Positions 8,689 to 16,828 of a stretch of DNA of 24,278 nt are shown here, one piece after another. The stretch's first letter is position 1. The number at the start of each line of letters is the position of its first letter. This DNA is from WTJH01 sp049598145. Lineage in GTDB: Bacteria; Bacteroidota; Bacteroidia; Flavobacteriales; Flavobacteriaceae. Position numbers and translations under genes: made by a program. A model generated the notes under the pieces. It was not told the DNA's origin. It did no database searches and worked only from the letters and a program-made list of their open reading frames with translations. The stretch is from NCBI GenBank assembly GCA_049598145.1, contig JBMYNJ010000015.1, positions 1 through 24,278 on the forward strand, read 5' to 3'.

Positions 8689-10331
8689 GTACACTCGATT
8701 GGAACATCTTAATCGTCACTCTAGGTTTTATTGTAATTTATGGGGTTTGGAAAAACCGTAAGCAAGCGTCTATTCAAGACTATATTCAGGGGGGGAAACA
8801 AGCCCGTTGGTGGACTGTAGGGCTTTCAGTAATGGCCACTCAAGCGAGTGCGATCACTTTTTTATCGACCCCCGGGCAGGCCTTTCAAGACGGCATGGGC
8901 TTTGTTCAATTCTACTTTGGCTTGCCCTTGGCCATGATTGTCATTTGTCTGTTTTTCCTTCCTATTTATCATCGACTAAAGGTCTACACGGCCTATGAAT
9001 TTTTGGAGAATCGCTTCGACCGAAATACTCGGACCTTAACCGCTCTCTTATTTCTAGTCCAGCGAGGATTAGCGGCTGGAATTACTATTTATGCCCCGGC
9101 AATTATACTAAGCGTAATTCTCAACTGGCCTTTAAATCAGTTGATTTTAGGGATTGGAGCCTTAGTGATTGTCTATACACTCGTGGGGGGTACTAAGGCC
9201 GTAAACGTGACCCAAAAGCAACAAATGGGGGTCATTTTTTTGGGATTAATCGCAGCTTTTTGGGCCATTATAGAGCGTTTCCCGAGTGGCGTACAACTCA
9301 GCGACGCACTGCAATTGGCTGGAGCCGCCGGCCGACTCGAAGTGCTCGACTTCTCTTTAGACCCCAAGAACCGTTATACTTTTTGGAGTGGAATCACCGG
9401 AGGGATGTTTTTAGCGCTTTCCTATTTCGGAACCGATCAAAGTCAGGTACAACGCTATTTGTCTGGAAAATCCTTACGTGAAAGTCAATTGGGCTTGGTG
9501 ATGAATGGTTTTCTAAAGGTCCCCATGCAATTTTTTATCCTATTGATTGGGGTTTTGGTTTTTGTCAGCTACCAATACGAAGGAACGCCCATTCATTTTC
9601 ATCCGCAGGCAGAAAAAGAACTTTTAGCCAGTCCGGCTGCAACCCAATTTCAGGGACTGCAGCAATCCTATCAAGCCTTGCAAGAAGAGAAAAAGCAACT
9701 CATCCAAGGTTCAACTCTTCCGCGAAGCAAGTATAAATCTGCTTTAGAAAGGGAGCAACACATGCGACTTGAGGCTCGAAAACTCGTGGAACAACATACC
9801 CATTTAGAAGCCAACGACACCGATTATGTATTTATCACTTTCATCCTTAAATATCTTCCTACGGGAATTATTGGGCTTTTATTAGCCATGATATTTTCAG
9901 CAGCCATGAGTTCCACCGCTTCGGAGCTTAACGCATTAAGTGCGACAAGTTTAGTCGATCTCTACCGAAGTTACCGAAAGGATCAAAGCCCAAAACATTA
10001 TGTACAAGCAGCTAAGTTTTTTACCTTAATTTGGGGGGTATTGGCTATATCTTTTGCTCTTTACGGGACCTTGTTTGAAAATTTAATCCAGTTGGTCAAT
10101 ATCATTGGTTCTATTTTTTACGGAACTATTTTGGGCATCTTTTTAGTGGCCTTTTTTCTAAAAAGAGTGCAAGGGAAAGCCATTTTTTGGGCAGCTATCG
10201 TGTCTGAAGCGCTCATCATTGGTATTTTTTTAAGTGATACCTTAAGCTTTTTATGGCTTAATGTGGCTGGGGCTCTAATTACTATTTTCTTGGCTCTGCT
10301 TCTGCAATTTTTCCTTTCCAAAAAGGCTTAA
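8685..10331 (+). CDS. Sodium:solute symporter (SSS family)
   Basis: 548-residue inner-membrane transporter with about 13-14 hydrophobic spans and the LeuT-type inverted repeat fold expected of SSS proteins, which use the sodium gradient to take up sugars, amino acids or vitamins. Typical stretches are GGKQARWWTVGLSVMATQAS near residue 40, SYFGTDQSQVQRYLSGKS, and IFSAAMSSTASELNALSATS at the conserved sodium-site region. Starting at the ATG at 8685 (MSTLDWNILIV) gives the standard N-terminus and the ATGA overlap with the upstream 32-residue ORF; a frame opening at 8646 is less likely. A polar insertion of about 80 residues, rich in Q, E and K, lies between spans at bases 9590-9830. The adjacent PIG-L enzyme suggests a sugar-derived substrate, but this is inference. 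Confidence 0.92.
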   Translation: MSTLDWNILIVTLGFIVIYGVWKNRKQASIQDYIQGGKQARWWTVGLSVMATQASAITFLSTPGQAFQDGMGFVQFYFGLPLAMIVICLFFLPIYHRLKVYTAYEFLENRFDRNTRTLTALLFLVQRGLAAGITIYAPAIILSVILNWPLNQLILGIGALVIVYTLVGGTKAVNVTQKQQMGVIFLGLIAAFWAIIERFPSGVQLSDALQLAGAAGRLEVLDFSLDPKNRYTFWSGITGGMFLALSYFGTDQSQVQRYLSGKSLRESQLGLVMNGFLKVPMQFFILLIGVLVFVSYQYEGTPIHFHPQAEKELLASPAATQFQGLQQSYQALQEEKKQLIQGSTLPRSKYKSALEREQHMRLEARKLVEQHTHLEANDTDYVFITFILKYLPTGIIGLLLAMIFSAAMSSTASELNALSATSLVDLYRSYRKDQSPKHYVQAAKFFTLIWGVLAISFALYGTLFENLIQLVNIIGSIFYGTILGIFLVAFFLKRVQGKAIFWAAIVSEALIIGIFLSDTLSFLWLNVAGALITIFLALLLQFFLSKKA

Positions 10332-10333
10332 AT

Positions 10334-10388
10334 AAGAAAACCCACCAAAATTCGTGGGCCTCCCCAGGTAGTAAGCTGTAGGGTTTTT
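10334..10388. terminator. Bidirectional terminator between symporter and DUF2911 genes
   Basis: A hairpin with stem CCCAC (10341-10345) and GTGGG (10354-10358) is followed on the minus strand by TTTTCTT, which would stop transcription of the DUF2911 gene. An outer pairing of AAAACCC (10337-10343) with GGGTTTT (10381-10387) would present a T-run on the plus strand and could serve the symporter operon. The two stems are alternatives since they share bases. Confidence 0.6.
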
Positions 10389-11229
10389 ATTTCGTCCAGG
10401 CAGCGATAGACTCTTTATTCATTCTGACATAAGAGCTATTCCCGGCTTTTTCGGCCAACTCCTGAGAGGTTTTTGCTGCAGCAATAGCCGCATCATTCTT
10501 GCCAAGTTCGTGTAAAATTAGCGCATGCTGTCGGTGATACCAATAGGCATCGTTTCTCAACTCAACAGCTTTAGCGATCCATTTGGCTGCTTGCTCCAAA
10601 TCCATTTTTTCTTGCAAATAATAGGAAGCCGCACTGTAGTAATCATTCGCTTTTGGCTCCCCTGAAAGCGTCTTTTCGATGCTTGCCATCGCTTTTTTGC
10701 GCGTGGGAACTTCTAATGCCATCGATATATATTGGTCTTCCCAACCCATATTAATTTGAGCTCCATTGTTGTTCAGGTCTGAAATCCAAATCTCGAAAGA
10801 TTCCATGGTTTCCGAAGAAGACTTTACGGGTGCCTCTACAGTGGCTGCAACTTTTTCAGCATCCCATTCCTGAGGAGTTCCCCAATTTTCGCTATCGGTA
10901 TAGAAAAAAACTTCCCACATTTGAGCTCCGGGCCGAGAGAAAATAGCGTAGGTACCTGCCGCAAGGGCTTGTCCTCCTACCTTTACGTCGTCAGAAAAAG
11001 TGATCATTGTGTTTTTATTGGCCCCAGTTCGCCACATTTCACCAAAAGGAACTAACTCTCCCATAATTTCTCGACCGCGTTTGCTGGGGCGAGAATATTC
11101 AACTTCAACCTTCGTTAATCCTACAGCTTGTTTTAATTGAGTTGCTGGACTGGGCTGAGGCGTTTGCACTTGAGCCATAGTGACTGGACTTAGCACTAAA
11201 CTCAACATCAATAGCATGAATTTTTTCAT
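10387..11229 (-). CDS. Exported DUF2911 protein with C-terminal TPR-like region
   Basis: 280-residue protein with a signal peptide (MKKFMLLMLSLVLSPVTMAQ). The DUF2911 domain covers roughly residues 30-180; typical parts are VEVEYSRPSKRGREIMGELV, PFGEMWRTGANKNTMITFS, AAGTYAIFSRPG and VFFYTDSENWGTP. Residues 190-275 form helical repeats resembling TPRs (AAKWIAKAVELRNDAYWYHR, HALILHELGKNDAAIAAA). The function of DUF2911 is unknown; the protein is presumably periplasmic. It is transcribed divergently from the photolyase operon, across a 164-base intergenic region, and ends at a terminator facing the symporter gene. I see no clear -7 consensus upstream of it. Confidence 0.9.
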   Translation of the reverse strand: MKKFMLLMLSLVLSPVTMAQVQTPQPSPATQLKQAVGLTKVEVEYSRPSKRGREIMGELVPFGEMWRTGANKNTMITFSDDVKVGGQALAAGTYAIFSRPGAQMWEVFFYTDSENWGTPQEWDAEKVAATVEAPVKSSSETMESFEIWISDLNNNGAQINMGWEDQYISMALEVPTRKKAMASIEKTLSGEPKANDYYSAASYYLQEKMDLEQAAKWIAKAVELRNDAYWYHRQHALILHELGKNDAAIAAAKTSQELAEKAGNSSYVRMNKESIAAWTK

Positions 11230-11337
11230 TGAATTTTTATTAATAATTAACGAGAACTCAATTTAGAAAAATAAATCCAATCGCCCATCTACGAATTTAA
11301 ATCTGCCCAAATTTTAACAGTTTGTGTATAATTATTT

Positions 11338-11367
11338 TGTTTAACTATACTTTATAATGCTTAAACA
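11338..11367. promoter_or_regulatory. Inverted repeat upstream of the photolyase operon, candidate operator
   Basis: TGTTTAA (11338-11344) and TTAAACA (11361-11367) form perfect 7-base arms around a 16-base spacer. The downstream arm ends five bases before the -7 box at 11373-11380, so a bound protein would cover the position of the -33 element. The layout would suit a dimeric regulator. MerR-type light sensors control photolyase genes in several bacteria, but no regulator gene is in the window, so its identity is inference. Confidence 0.4.
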
Positions 11368-11372
11368 TATTG

Positions 11373-11380
11373 TATATTTG
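11373..11380 (+). promoter_or_regulatory. -7 promoter element of the photolyase operon
   Basis: TATATTTG matches the Bacteroidota -7 consensus TAnnTTTG. It ends 13 bases before the GTG start of the first operon gene, implying a leader of only a few bases. No TTG lies at the usual 17-21 base distance upstream, which would fit a promoter needing an activator. Confidence 0.55.
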
Positions 11381-11393
11381 AAAAAAATTGATT

Positions 11394-11870
11394 GTGAAAA
11401 TTTACAGCTTACATACGGTGCAAAAACTACCTATAAAGATAAGTGAGGCCTGGGATTTTCTATCAGACCCCAAAAATTTAAAAACCATCACCCCGGATTA
11501 TATGGGATTTGATATTTTGAGCGGAGCCGATCGGAAGATGTATCCGGGACAGATCATTCAATATATCGTTACTCCAGTCGCCGGAATCCCTACCAAATGG
11601 GTAACTGAAATCACGCATGTCAAGGAGGGCGAATATTTTGTAGATGAACAGCGCTTTGGCCCTTATGCCCTATGGCATCACAAACACTTTATCAAACCCA
11701 TCGCCAATGGAGTAGAGATGGAAGACATTGTGGATTACAAGCTTCCCTTTGGAACCCTCGGCCGTTTGGCACACCCCATCTTAGTAAAACCTAAGCTTAA
11801 AGAGATTTTTGATTACCGTTTTAAAAAACTAATTGAACTTTTTGGACCATATCCCGAAACCGACGCATGA
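11394..11870 (+). CDS. SRPBCC family protein, first gene of the photolyase operon
   Basis: 158-residue protein of the START/SRPBCC fold, a helix-grip fold with a deep ligand pocket. Visible signs are the N-terminal strand and helix KLPIKISEAWDFLSDPKNLK, then TPDYMGFDIL, and a beta-rich middle with ITHVKEGEYFVDEQRFGPYA and WHHKHF, ending in a long helix. The natural start appears to be GTG at 11394 (MKIYSLHTVQKLP); a TTG two codons earlier is the alternative, and no ATG exists nearby. Homologues occur next to photolyase genes in other bacteria, but the ligand and function are unknown; a role with the flavin or antenna chromophore is speculation. It overlaps the SDR gene by four bases (ATGA). 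Confidence 0.85.
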   Translation: MKIYSLHTVQKLPIKISEAWDFLSDPKNLKTITPDYMGFDILSGADRKMYPGQIIQYIVTPVAGIPTKWVTEITHVKEGEYFVDEQRFGPYALWHHKHFIKPIANGVEMEDIVDYKLPFGTLGRLAHPILVKPKLKEIFDYRFKKLIELFGPYPETDA

Positions 11871-12556
11871 AAAAGAATATTGTCATTATTGGAGGGAATT
11901 CAGGCATAGGAGCAGCCCTGGCTCAACAACTCAGTACAGAACATCAATTGTACTTGATTTCTCGAAACCCGTTGGAGCTCTCAGGGGCTGTTGCCATTGC
12001 TTGTGATGTTACGACAGACACATTCCCCGCAGATCAGCTACCGGAACAGATTCACGGGATGGCCTATTGTCCCGGAAGTATCAATCTAAGACCTTTTAAA
12101 GGATTAAAACCGGAGGCTTTTGTAGACGATTTTAACCTTAACCTCTTAGGGGCGGTTCGAGTCTTGCAAGCTTTAGAAAAAAGCTTAGTGGCTGGCACAC
12201 CAGCCTCGGTGGTTTTGTTCAGTACTGTGGCCGTACAAACCGGAATGGCTTTCCATGCCTCGGTTGCCTCAGCAAAGGGAGCTGTCGAAGGCTTGACACG
12301 ATCTTTAGCAGCAGAATGGGCTCCTAAAGTCCGGGTAAATGCCATTGCCCCTTCTTTGATTGACACCCCATTGGCTTCCAAGTTTTTAAACAATGAAGCA
12401 AAAATGGAGAAAGCTGCCGAACGACATCCCCTCAAAAGGGTGGGAAATTCAAAAGAAATTGCCGCTTTGGCTGCATTTCTTTTGACTGGAAATAGCCAGT
12501 GGATCACTGGACAAATTTTAACCGTCGATGGCGGTCTTGGGAGTATTAAAACATAA
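11867..12556 (+). CDS. SDR-fold protein lacking the catalytic tyrosine
   Basis: 229-residue short-chain dehydrogenase/reductase fold. The dinucleotide-binding motif GGNSGIG is at residues 9-15, YCPGSINLRPF follows the fourth strand, and VRVNAIAPSLIDTPLA and a C-terminal ITGQILTVDGGLGSI are standard. The active site is not standard: the YxxxK motif reads VASAK, with V133 in the place of tyrosine and K137 kept, and the serine region reads FST (S119, T120). Homologues from photolyase clusters seem to me to share this change, so it may be a conserved subfamily rather than a damaged gene. The reaction, if any, is unknown; it may bind a nucleotide without classic SDR chemistry. It is coupled by ATGA to the SRPBCC gene and lies five bases before the photolyase gene. 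Confidence 0.88.
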   Translation: MKKNIVIIGGNSGIGAALAQQLSTEHQLYLISRNPLELSGAVAIACDVTTDTFPADQLPEQIHGMAYCPGSINLRPFKGLKPEAFVDDFNLNLLGAVRVLQALEKSLVAGTPASVVLFSTVAVQTGMAFHASVASAKGAVEGLTRSLAAEWAPKVRVNAIAPSLIDTPLASKFLNNEAKMEKAAERHPLKRVGNSKEIAALAAFLLTGNSQWITGQILTVDGGLGSIKT

Positions 12557-12561
12557 ACATA

Positions 12562-13866
12562 ATGTCTCAACTGACCTTATTCTGGTTTCGAAGAGACTTA
12601 AGAGTTCACGACAATGTGGGCTTCTATCACGCATTAAAGGGGAGCGAAAAAGTACTCCCAGTTTTTATTTTCGATGCCCATATCATCGATAAACTCCCTC
12701 AAAAAGATGCGCGGATAGAATTGATATTACAAGCCTTGGGCTATATAAATGATGCTATGAAGGGGAACCAATGTACTGTTGGGATGTATCGTGGAGTACC
12801 CAAGGCTATTTTAACAGAATTATTGAATCGCTATCCCATCGATCGGGTGGTGACCAATCGAGATTATGAACCTTACGCTCGAGAACGCGATCAAGAGATT
12901 GCTTCACATTTGGAAGCTAGAGGTATTGCTTTTGAAACTTATAAAGACCAAGTCATTTTTGAACAAGACGAAGTCACCAAAGACGATGGCAAACCTTATG
13001 TGGTTTATACCCCCTATTCCCGAAAGTGGTTACAAGCTTTTGAGGAAAATCCTCCTCGAGAATACCCATCACAATCCCTGCTCCACAAGCTCTTTACAGA
13101 CGAAGCCCTACCCCTGCTCGATCTTGATTCTCTGGGTTTTGATCCAGAAGATTTCAATACTCCCCCCTTCAGATTCGACGATGCATTGATCGATGCTTAT
13201 GAAGAAACCAGAAACTTCCCGGCTTTGGATCAAACGTCTCGTTTAGGGCCTTATTTACGTTTCGGGCTCGTTTCGATTCGAGATTTAGTGAATCAAGCCG
13301 CTAAACGCCCCGATAATACTTTTTTAAAAGAATTGATTTGGCGGGAATTTTTTATGCAAATTCTATGGCACTTCCCACATACCAAAGACCAATCATTTAA
13401 ATCGAAATACGATCGGATTCCCTGGCGAAACAACGAAGATGACTTCCAAAAATGGTGTGTAGGAGAAACAGGCTATCCCCTGGTCGATGCTGGAATGCGT
13501 CAACTCAATCAGACGGGGTTTATGCACAATAGAATTCGGATGTTGGTCGGAAGTTTCCTTTGTAAGCATTTGTTAATTGATTGGCGTTGGGGGGAAGCCT
13601 ATTTTGCTGAAAAACTATTGGACTACGAAATGGCCAGTAATGTCGGAAATTGGCAATGGGTCGCCGGAAGTGGAGTCGATGCCGCCCCTTATTTCCGAAT
13701 ATTTAACCCCACCGAACAGATTAAAAAGTTTGACAAACAGCACGCCTATATTCAAAAATGGGTCCCCGAGTATCAGGAGTTGAGTTATCCTCAACCGATC
13801 GTTGATCACAAACTGGCTCGTGCACGATGTTTAGAGGTGTATAAAACCGCTTTGGACTCGGTATGA
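12562..13866 (+). CDS. phrB: Class I deoxyribodipyrimidine photolyase
   Basis: 434-residue FAD enzyme that repairs cyclobutane pyrimidine dimers with blue light. The N-terminal antenna domain starts LFWFRRDLRVHDN; the FAD domain has SRLGPYLRFGLVS, IWREFFMQILWHFPH and TGYPLVDAGMRQLNQTGFMH. By ungapped alignment to E. coli PhrB it keeps all three electron-transfer tryptophans: W288, W341 and W364 for W306, W359 and W382. The Asn facing FAD N5 is N360, and the dimer-contacting Glu (IWREF) and Asn (MHNR) are also present. C-terminal GVDAAPYFRIFNP is typical of the class. It should therefore be an active CPD photolyase. The antenna (folate or deazaflavin) cannot be told by eye. The next gene's start overlaps its stop by four bases. 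Confidence 0.95.
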   Translation: MSQLTLFWFRRDLRVHDNVGFYHALKGSEKVLPVFIFDAHIIDKLPQKDARIELILQALGYINDAMKGNQCTVGMYRGVPKAILTELLNRYPIDRVVTNRDYEPYARERDQEIASHLEARGIAFETYKDQVIFEQDEVTKDDGKPYVVYTPYSRKWLQAFEENPPREYPSQSLLHKLFTDEALPLLDLDSLGFDPEDFNTPPFRFDDALIDAYEETRNFPALDQTSRLGPYLRFGLVSIRDLVNQAAKRPDNTFLKELIWREFFMQILWHFPHTKDQSFKSKYDRIPWRNNEDDFQKWCVGETGYPLVDAGMRQLNQTGFMHNRIRMLVGSFLCKHLLIDWRWGEAYFAEKLLDYEMASNVGNWQWVAGSGVDAAPYFRIFNPTEQIKKFDKQHAYIQKWVPEYQELSYPQPIVDHKLARARCLEVYKTALDSV

Positions 13867-13994
13867 AACGAGTTCTTAAACAACACCTTCCATCCAAAAT
13901 TTGTCCCACCTGTCAGCGTCCCTTTAGCTGGCGTAAAAAATGGGAAAAAGATTGGGATCAAGTGAAATATTGCAGCAAAAAATGTCGCCAATGA
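13863..13994 (+). CDS. DUF2256 zinc-ribbon protein
   Basis: 43-residue protein. It has two CXnC knuckles, CPTC (C14, C17) and CSKKC (C37, C41), with the tryptophan-rich segment FSWRKKWEKDWDQVKY between them, the DUF2256 pattern. Four cysteines should bind one zinc. Function is unknown; DUF2256 genes are known mainly as neighbours of photolyase and cryptochrome genes, often directly before a cryptochrome, as here. The start overlaps the photolyase stop (ATGA) and the stop overlaps the next start (ATGA), so it is coupled to both. A role as a small partner, chaperone or nucleic-acid contact of the DASH protein is inference. Confidence 0.9.
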   Translation: MKRVLKQHLPSKICPTCQRPFSWRKKWEKDWDQVKYCSKKCRQ

Positions 13995-15295
13995 AAAAAA
14001 CTGCCCTCATCTGGTTTCGGAATGACCTCCGAACCCTTGATCACTCGGGACTTCAAGAAGCCACCCAACAATACGAACGGGTGATGGCCTATTATAGCTT
14101 CGATCCTCGCCATTATACTACCGACCGTTGGGGCTTCAAAAAAACAGAACGCTACCGCGCCCAATTTCTGCTCCAATCGCTAAAAGATTTACGGGAACAA
14201 CTAAGTCATTTGAACATCAGCCTTATTGTTGAAACCCAAACCCCTGAAACAGGCTTACCCCAAATTATACAAAAATGGGCGGTACAAACGGTCTTTTTAC
14301 AAGCCGAATGGACCGAAGAAGAAAAGCACGTAGAGGACGCCGTTCGAAATCAAGTGGATACCTCAATCCAATGGAGACAAAATCATCGACAATTTCTGTA
14401 TGAACCTGCCGAGGTCCCAATGCGTGCTGATCAGACCCCCGAAGTATTTACAGTTTTTAGAAAAAAATGTGAAAAATATGGGCGAGTGAAAGAGGCCCTG
14501 TCGCACCCCACTGCCATGCCCGAAAGCAATCGATTGCTTGAGCCTTGTGGAGAACTTCCCACTTTGGAACAACTCGGATTAAAAACCTTCACTACCGACC
14601 AGCGAACAGCGTTTCCCTTTGAAGGGGGTACCTCCGCCGGATTGCACCGCCTGCATCATTATTTTTGGGACAAACAAAAACTCTCCTATTACAAAAACAC
14701 CCGTAATGGTCTAGTAGGAATCGATTACAGTTCCAAATTCTCAGCTTGGTTGGCTAACGGCAGTCTTTCACCAAAAATGATTTATTGGGAAGTAAAACGG
14801 TACGAAAAAGAGGTGATCAAAAATCAATCGACTTACTGGCTTATTTTCGAATTGATTTGGCGCGATTATTTTAAATATATCTCTTTAAAACACCAGTCTA
14901 AAATTTTCCAATTGGAGGGCATTTTAGAGCGGGACTACTCTTGGGACGACAGTCCCAAAAAACTGGTGCAATGGGCCCAAGGGGAAACCCGGGAACCTTT
15001 TGTAAATGCCAATATGCTGGAATTAAAACACACCGGATGGATGAGCAATCGTGGACGCCAAAATGTCGCCAGTTTTTTCGCCAAAGATTTACTGATGGAT
15101 TGGCGTATGGGTGCCGCCTATTTTGAATCGCTTTTAATCGATTATGATGTACACAGCAACTACGGGAACTGGCTTTATGTATCCGGAGTAGGAAACGATC
15201 CAAGAGATCGAAAATTCAACATTAAAATGCAAGCCGAGCGCTACGACCCGGACCACAAATTCCAAAAACTTTGGCTCCAACAAACCCTTTTTTAA
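13991..15295 (+). CDS. Cryptochrome-DASH / DASH family photolyase
   Basis: 434-residue FAD protein of the DASH class, whose members repair dimers in single-stranded or looped DNA and may also signal. The N-terminus is ALIWFRNDLRTLDHSGL and the C-terminal signature is SGVGNDPRDRKFN followed by QAERYDP. The electron-transfer tryptophans fall at W318, W371 and W394 with the usual 53 and 23 spacing, and the FAD N5 Asn is N390. The dimer-contact Glu position in IWRDYF is Asp, as in other DASH proteins. The ATG at 13991 is chosen because it overlaps the DUF2256 stop and gives the usual family N-terminus; the frame opens earlier at 13940 but that part overlaps DUF2256. The next gene follows with no gap. 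Confidence 0.93.
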   Translation: MKKTALIWFRNDLRTLDHSGLQEATQQYERVMAYYSFDPRHYTTDRWGFKKTERYRAQFLLQSLKDLREQLSHLNISLIVETQTPETGLPQIIQKWAVQTVFLQAEWTEEEKHVEDAVRNQVDTSIQWRQNHRQFLYEPAEVPMRADQTPEVFTVFRKKCEKYGRVKEALSHPTAMPESNRLLEPCGELPTLEQLGLKTFTTDQRTAFPFEGGTSAGLHRLHHYFWDKQKLSYYKNTRNGLVGIDYSSKFSAWLANGSLSPKMIYWEVKRYEKEVIKNQSTYWLIFELIWRDYFKYISLKHQSKIFQLEGILERDYSWDDSPKKLVQWAQGETREPFVNANMLELKHTGWMSNRGRQNVASFFAKDLLMDWRMGAAYFESLLIDYDVHSNYGNWLYVSGVGNDPRDRKFNIKMQAERYDPDHKFQKLWLQQTLF

Positions 15296-16828
15296 ATGGA
15301 ACTACGACTGATTTTAGGGGATCAACTCAATTCGCAACACAGCTGGTTTACAGAGGTGCAGCCCGAGGTGACTTATGTGCTGATGGAGATGCGTCAGGAA
15401 ACCGATTATGTGGTACATCACATTCAAAAAATAGTGGCCTTTTTTTCGGCCATGCGCAATTTTGCCAAATATTTAAAAAAGCAAGGACACCAAGTGGTCT
15501 ACTTGGACATCAATGCCTCTAATAATCGACAGGATTTAAGTCAAAATCTATCCCAAATATGTAAGGACTTAAACATTGAAAGCTTTCGCTATCAAGCGCC
15601 AGACGAAAACCGCTTAGAGGAACAACTCAAAGCCTTTTGTGAGCAATTCGAAGGACACACCGCTATGGACGATACCGAACATTTTTTAACTACAAGAGCG
15701 GAACTCACTTCCTTTTTTGAAGGTAAAAAGCAGCTGATCATGGAGTTTTTTTATCGCTATATGCGTAAAAAATTCAACTTGTTGATGCAAGGGAGTCAGC
15801 CCGAAGGGGAGCAGTGGAATTTCGATAAAAACAACCGCAATAAATGGAAAGGGAGTCCTGCAATTCCTCCTGTTTATCAAACCGCTGGAGTGGGTCATCA
15901 AGAGGTTTATTCCGAAATACAAGCGGCCGGAATCAAGACCATAGGGAACTACAAAGCGGATACATTTAACTATCCAACCACTCGAACCGAAGCACTGAAG
16001 CAACTGCAATATTTTTGTGAACATTTATTGGTTCATTTTGGCGACTATCAAGATGCCATGCACACGGAGGAGACCGACTTGTTTCACTCCCGAGTTTCCT
16101 TTGCATTAAACACCAAAATCTTACATCCAATGGAGGTTATGGAAGCTGTAATCTCCTACTACAGAGCCCATCCAGACCACATCCAACTCTCCCAAGTGGA
16201 AGGATTTGTACGTCAAATTTTGGGTTGGCGCGAATATATGCGTGGAATTTATTGGCGTGAAATGCCCGGATATGCCCAAAAAAATACCCTAGAAAACACC
16301 CAACCCCTCCCCGATTTTTATTGGACCGGAAAAACCCATATGAACTGTCTTAAAAATGCCATTCAAAACTCTTTGGATACGGCTTATGCCCATCACATCC
16401 AACGGCTGATGATCACAGGAAATTTTGCCTTATTGGCCCAAGTACACCCCGATCAGGTAGATGCTTGGTATTTAGGCATCTATGCTGATGCTATTGAATG
16501 GGTACAACTCCCCAATACTCGCGGTATGAGTCAATGGGCAGACGGAGGAATCGTGGCGACCAAGCCTTATGTATCTGCAGCTTCTTACATCAATAAAATG
16601 AGCAATTATTGCGATTCCTGCCGGTACAATAAAAAGAAACGCATAGGAGAAGACGCCTGTCCTTTCAACAGCTTGTATTGGAATTTTCTGGACGACAAAA
16701 AAGCGCATTTTGCCAAAAATAATCGTATGGCCATGATGTTGCGACTGGTCGAGAAAATCCCTGCTGAGGAGATGTTTGCAATTAAAGCGCGTGCTGCCGA
16801 AATTCTGTCTCAACCCGATGCCTTCTAA
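15296..16828 (+). CDS. Iron-sulfur bacterial cryptochrome/photolyase (FeS-BCP, PhrB type), probable (6-4) photolyase
   Basis: 510-residue photolyase-superfamily protein of the prokaryotic iron-sulfur group. The N-terminus is LRLILGDQLNSQHSWF, distinctive of the group. Four cysteines, C351, C439, C442 and C455, match the [4Fe-4S] ligands of Agrobacterium PhrB (C350, C438, C441, C454) with an offset of one residue. The His pair H366-H367 lines up with the PhrB active-site pair and W391-Y392 with its electron-transfer pair by the same offset. These proteins carry FAD, an iron-sulfur cluster and usually a ribityllumazine antenna, and repair (6-4) photoproducts. The start codon directly follows the cryptochrome-DASH stop. 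The residue match makes (6-4) repair the likely activity, but this is inference. Confidence 0.93.
   Translation: MELRLILGDQLNSQHSWFTEVQPEVTYVLMEMRQETDYVVHHIQKIVAFFSAMRNFAKYLKKQGHQVVYLDINASNNRQDLSQNLSQICKDLNIESFRYQAPDENRLEEQLKAFCEQFEGHTAMDDTEHFLTTRAELTSFFEGKKQLIMEFFYRYMRKKFNLLMQGSQPEGEQWNFDKNNRNKWKGSPAIPPVYQTAGVGHQEVYSEIQAAGIKTIGNYKADTFNYPTTRTEALKQLQYFCEHLLVHFGDYQDAMHTEETDLFHSRVSFALNTKILHPMEVMEAVISYYRAHPDHIQLSQVEGFVRQILGWREYMRGIYWREMPGYAQKNTLENTQPLPDFYWTGKTHMNCLKNAIQNSLDTAYAHHIQRLMITGNFALLAQVHPDQVDAWYLGIYADAIEWVQLPNTRGMSQWADGGIVATKPYVSAASYINKMSNYCDSCRYNKKKRIGEDACPFNSLYWNFLDDKKAHFAKNNRMAMMLRLVEKIPAEEMFAIKARAAEILSQPDAF

Noticed and set aside
12064..12570. 168-residue ORF antisense to the SDR gene
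   Set aside because: It is the opposite-strand shadow of a well-supported SDR gene, with biased composition and no recognisable domain.
13940..13990. Longer N-terminus for cryptochrome-DASH
   Set aside because: The extra residues overlap DUF2256 in another frame and do not resemble the family; the ATG at 13991 forms an ATGA overlap and starts at the conserved domain.
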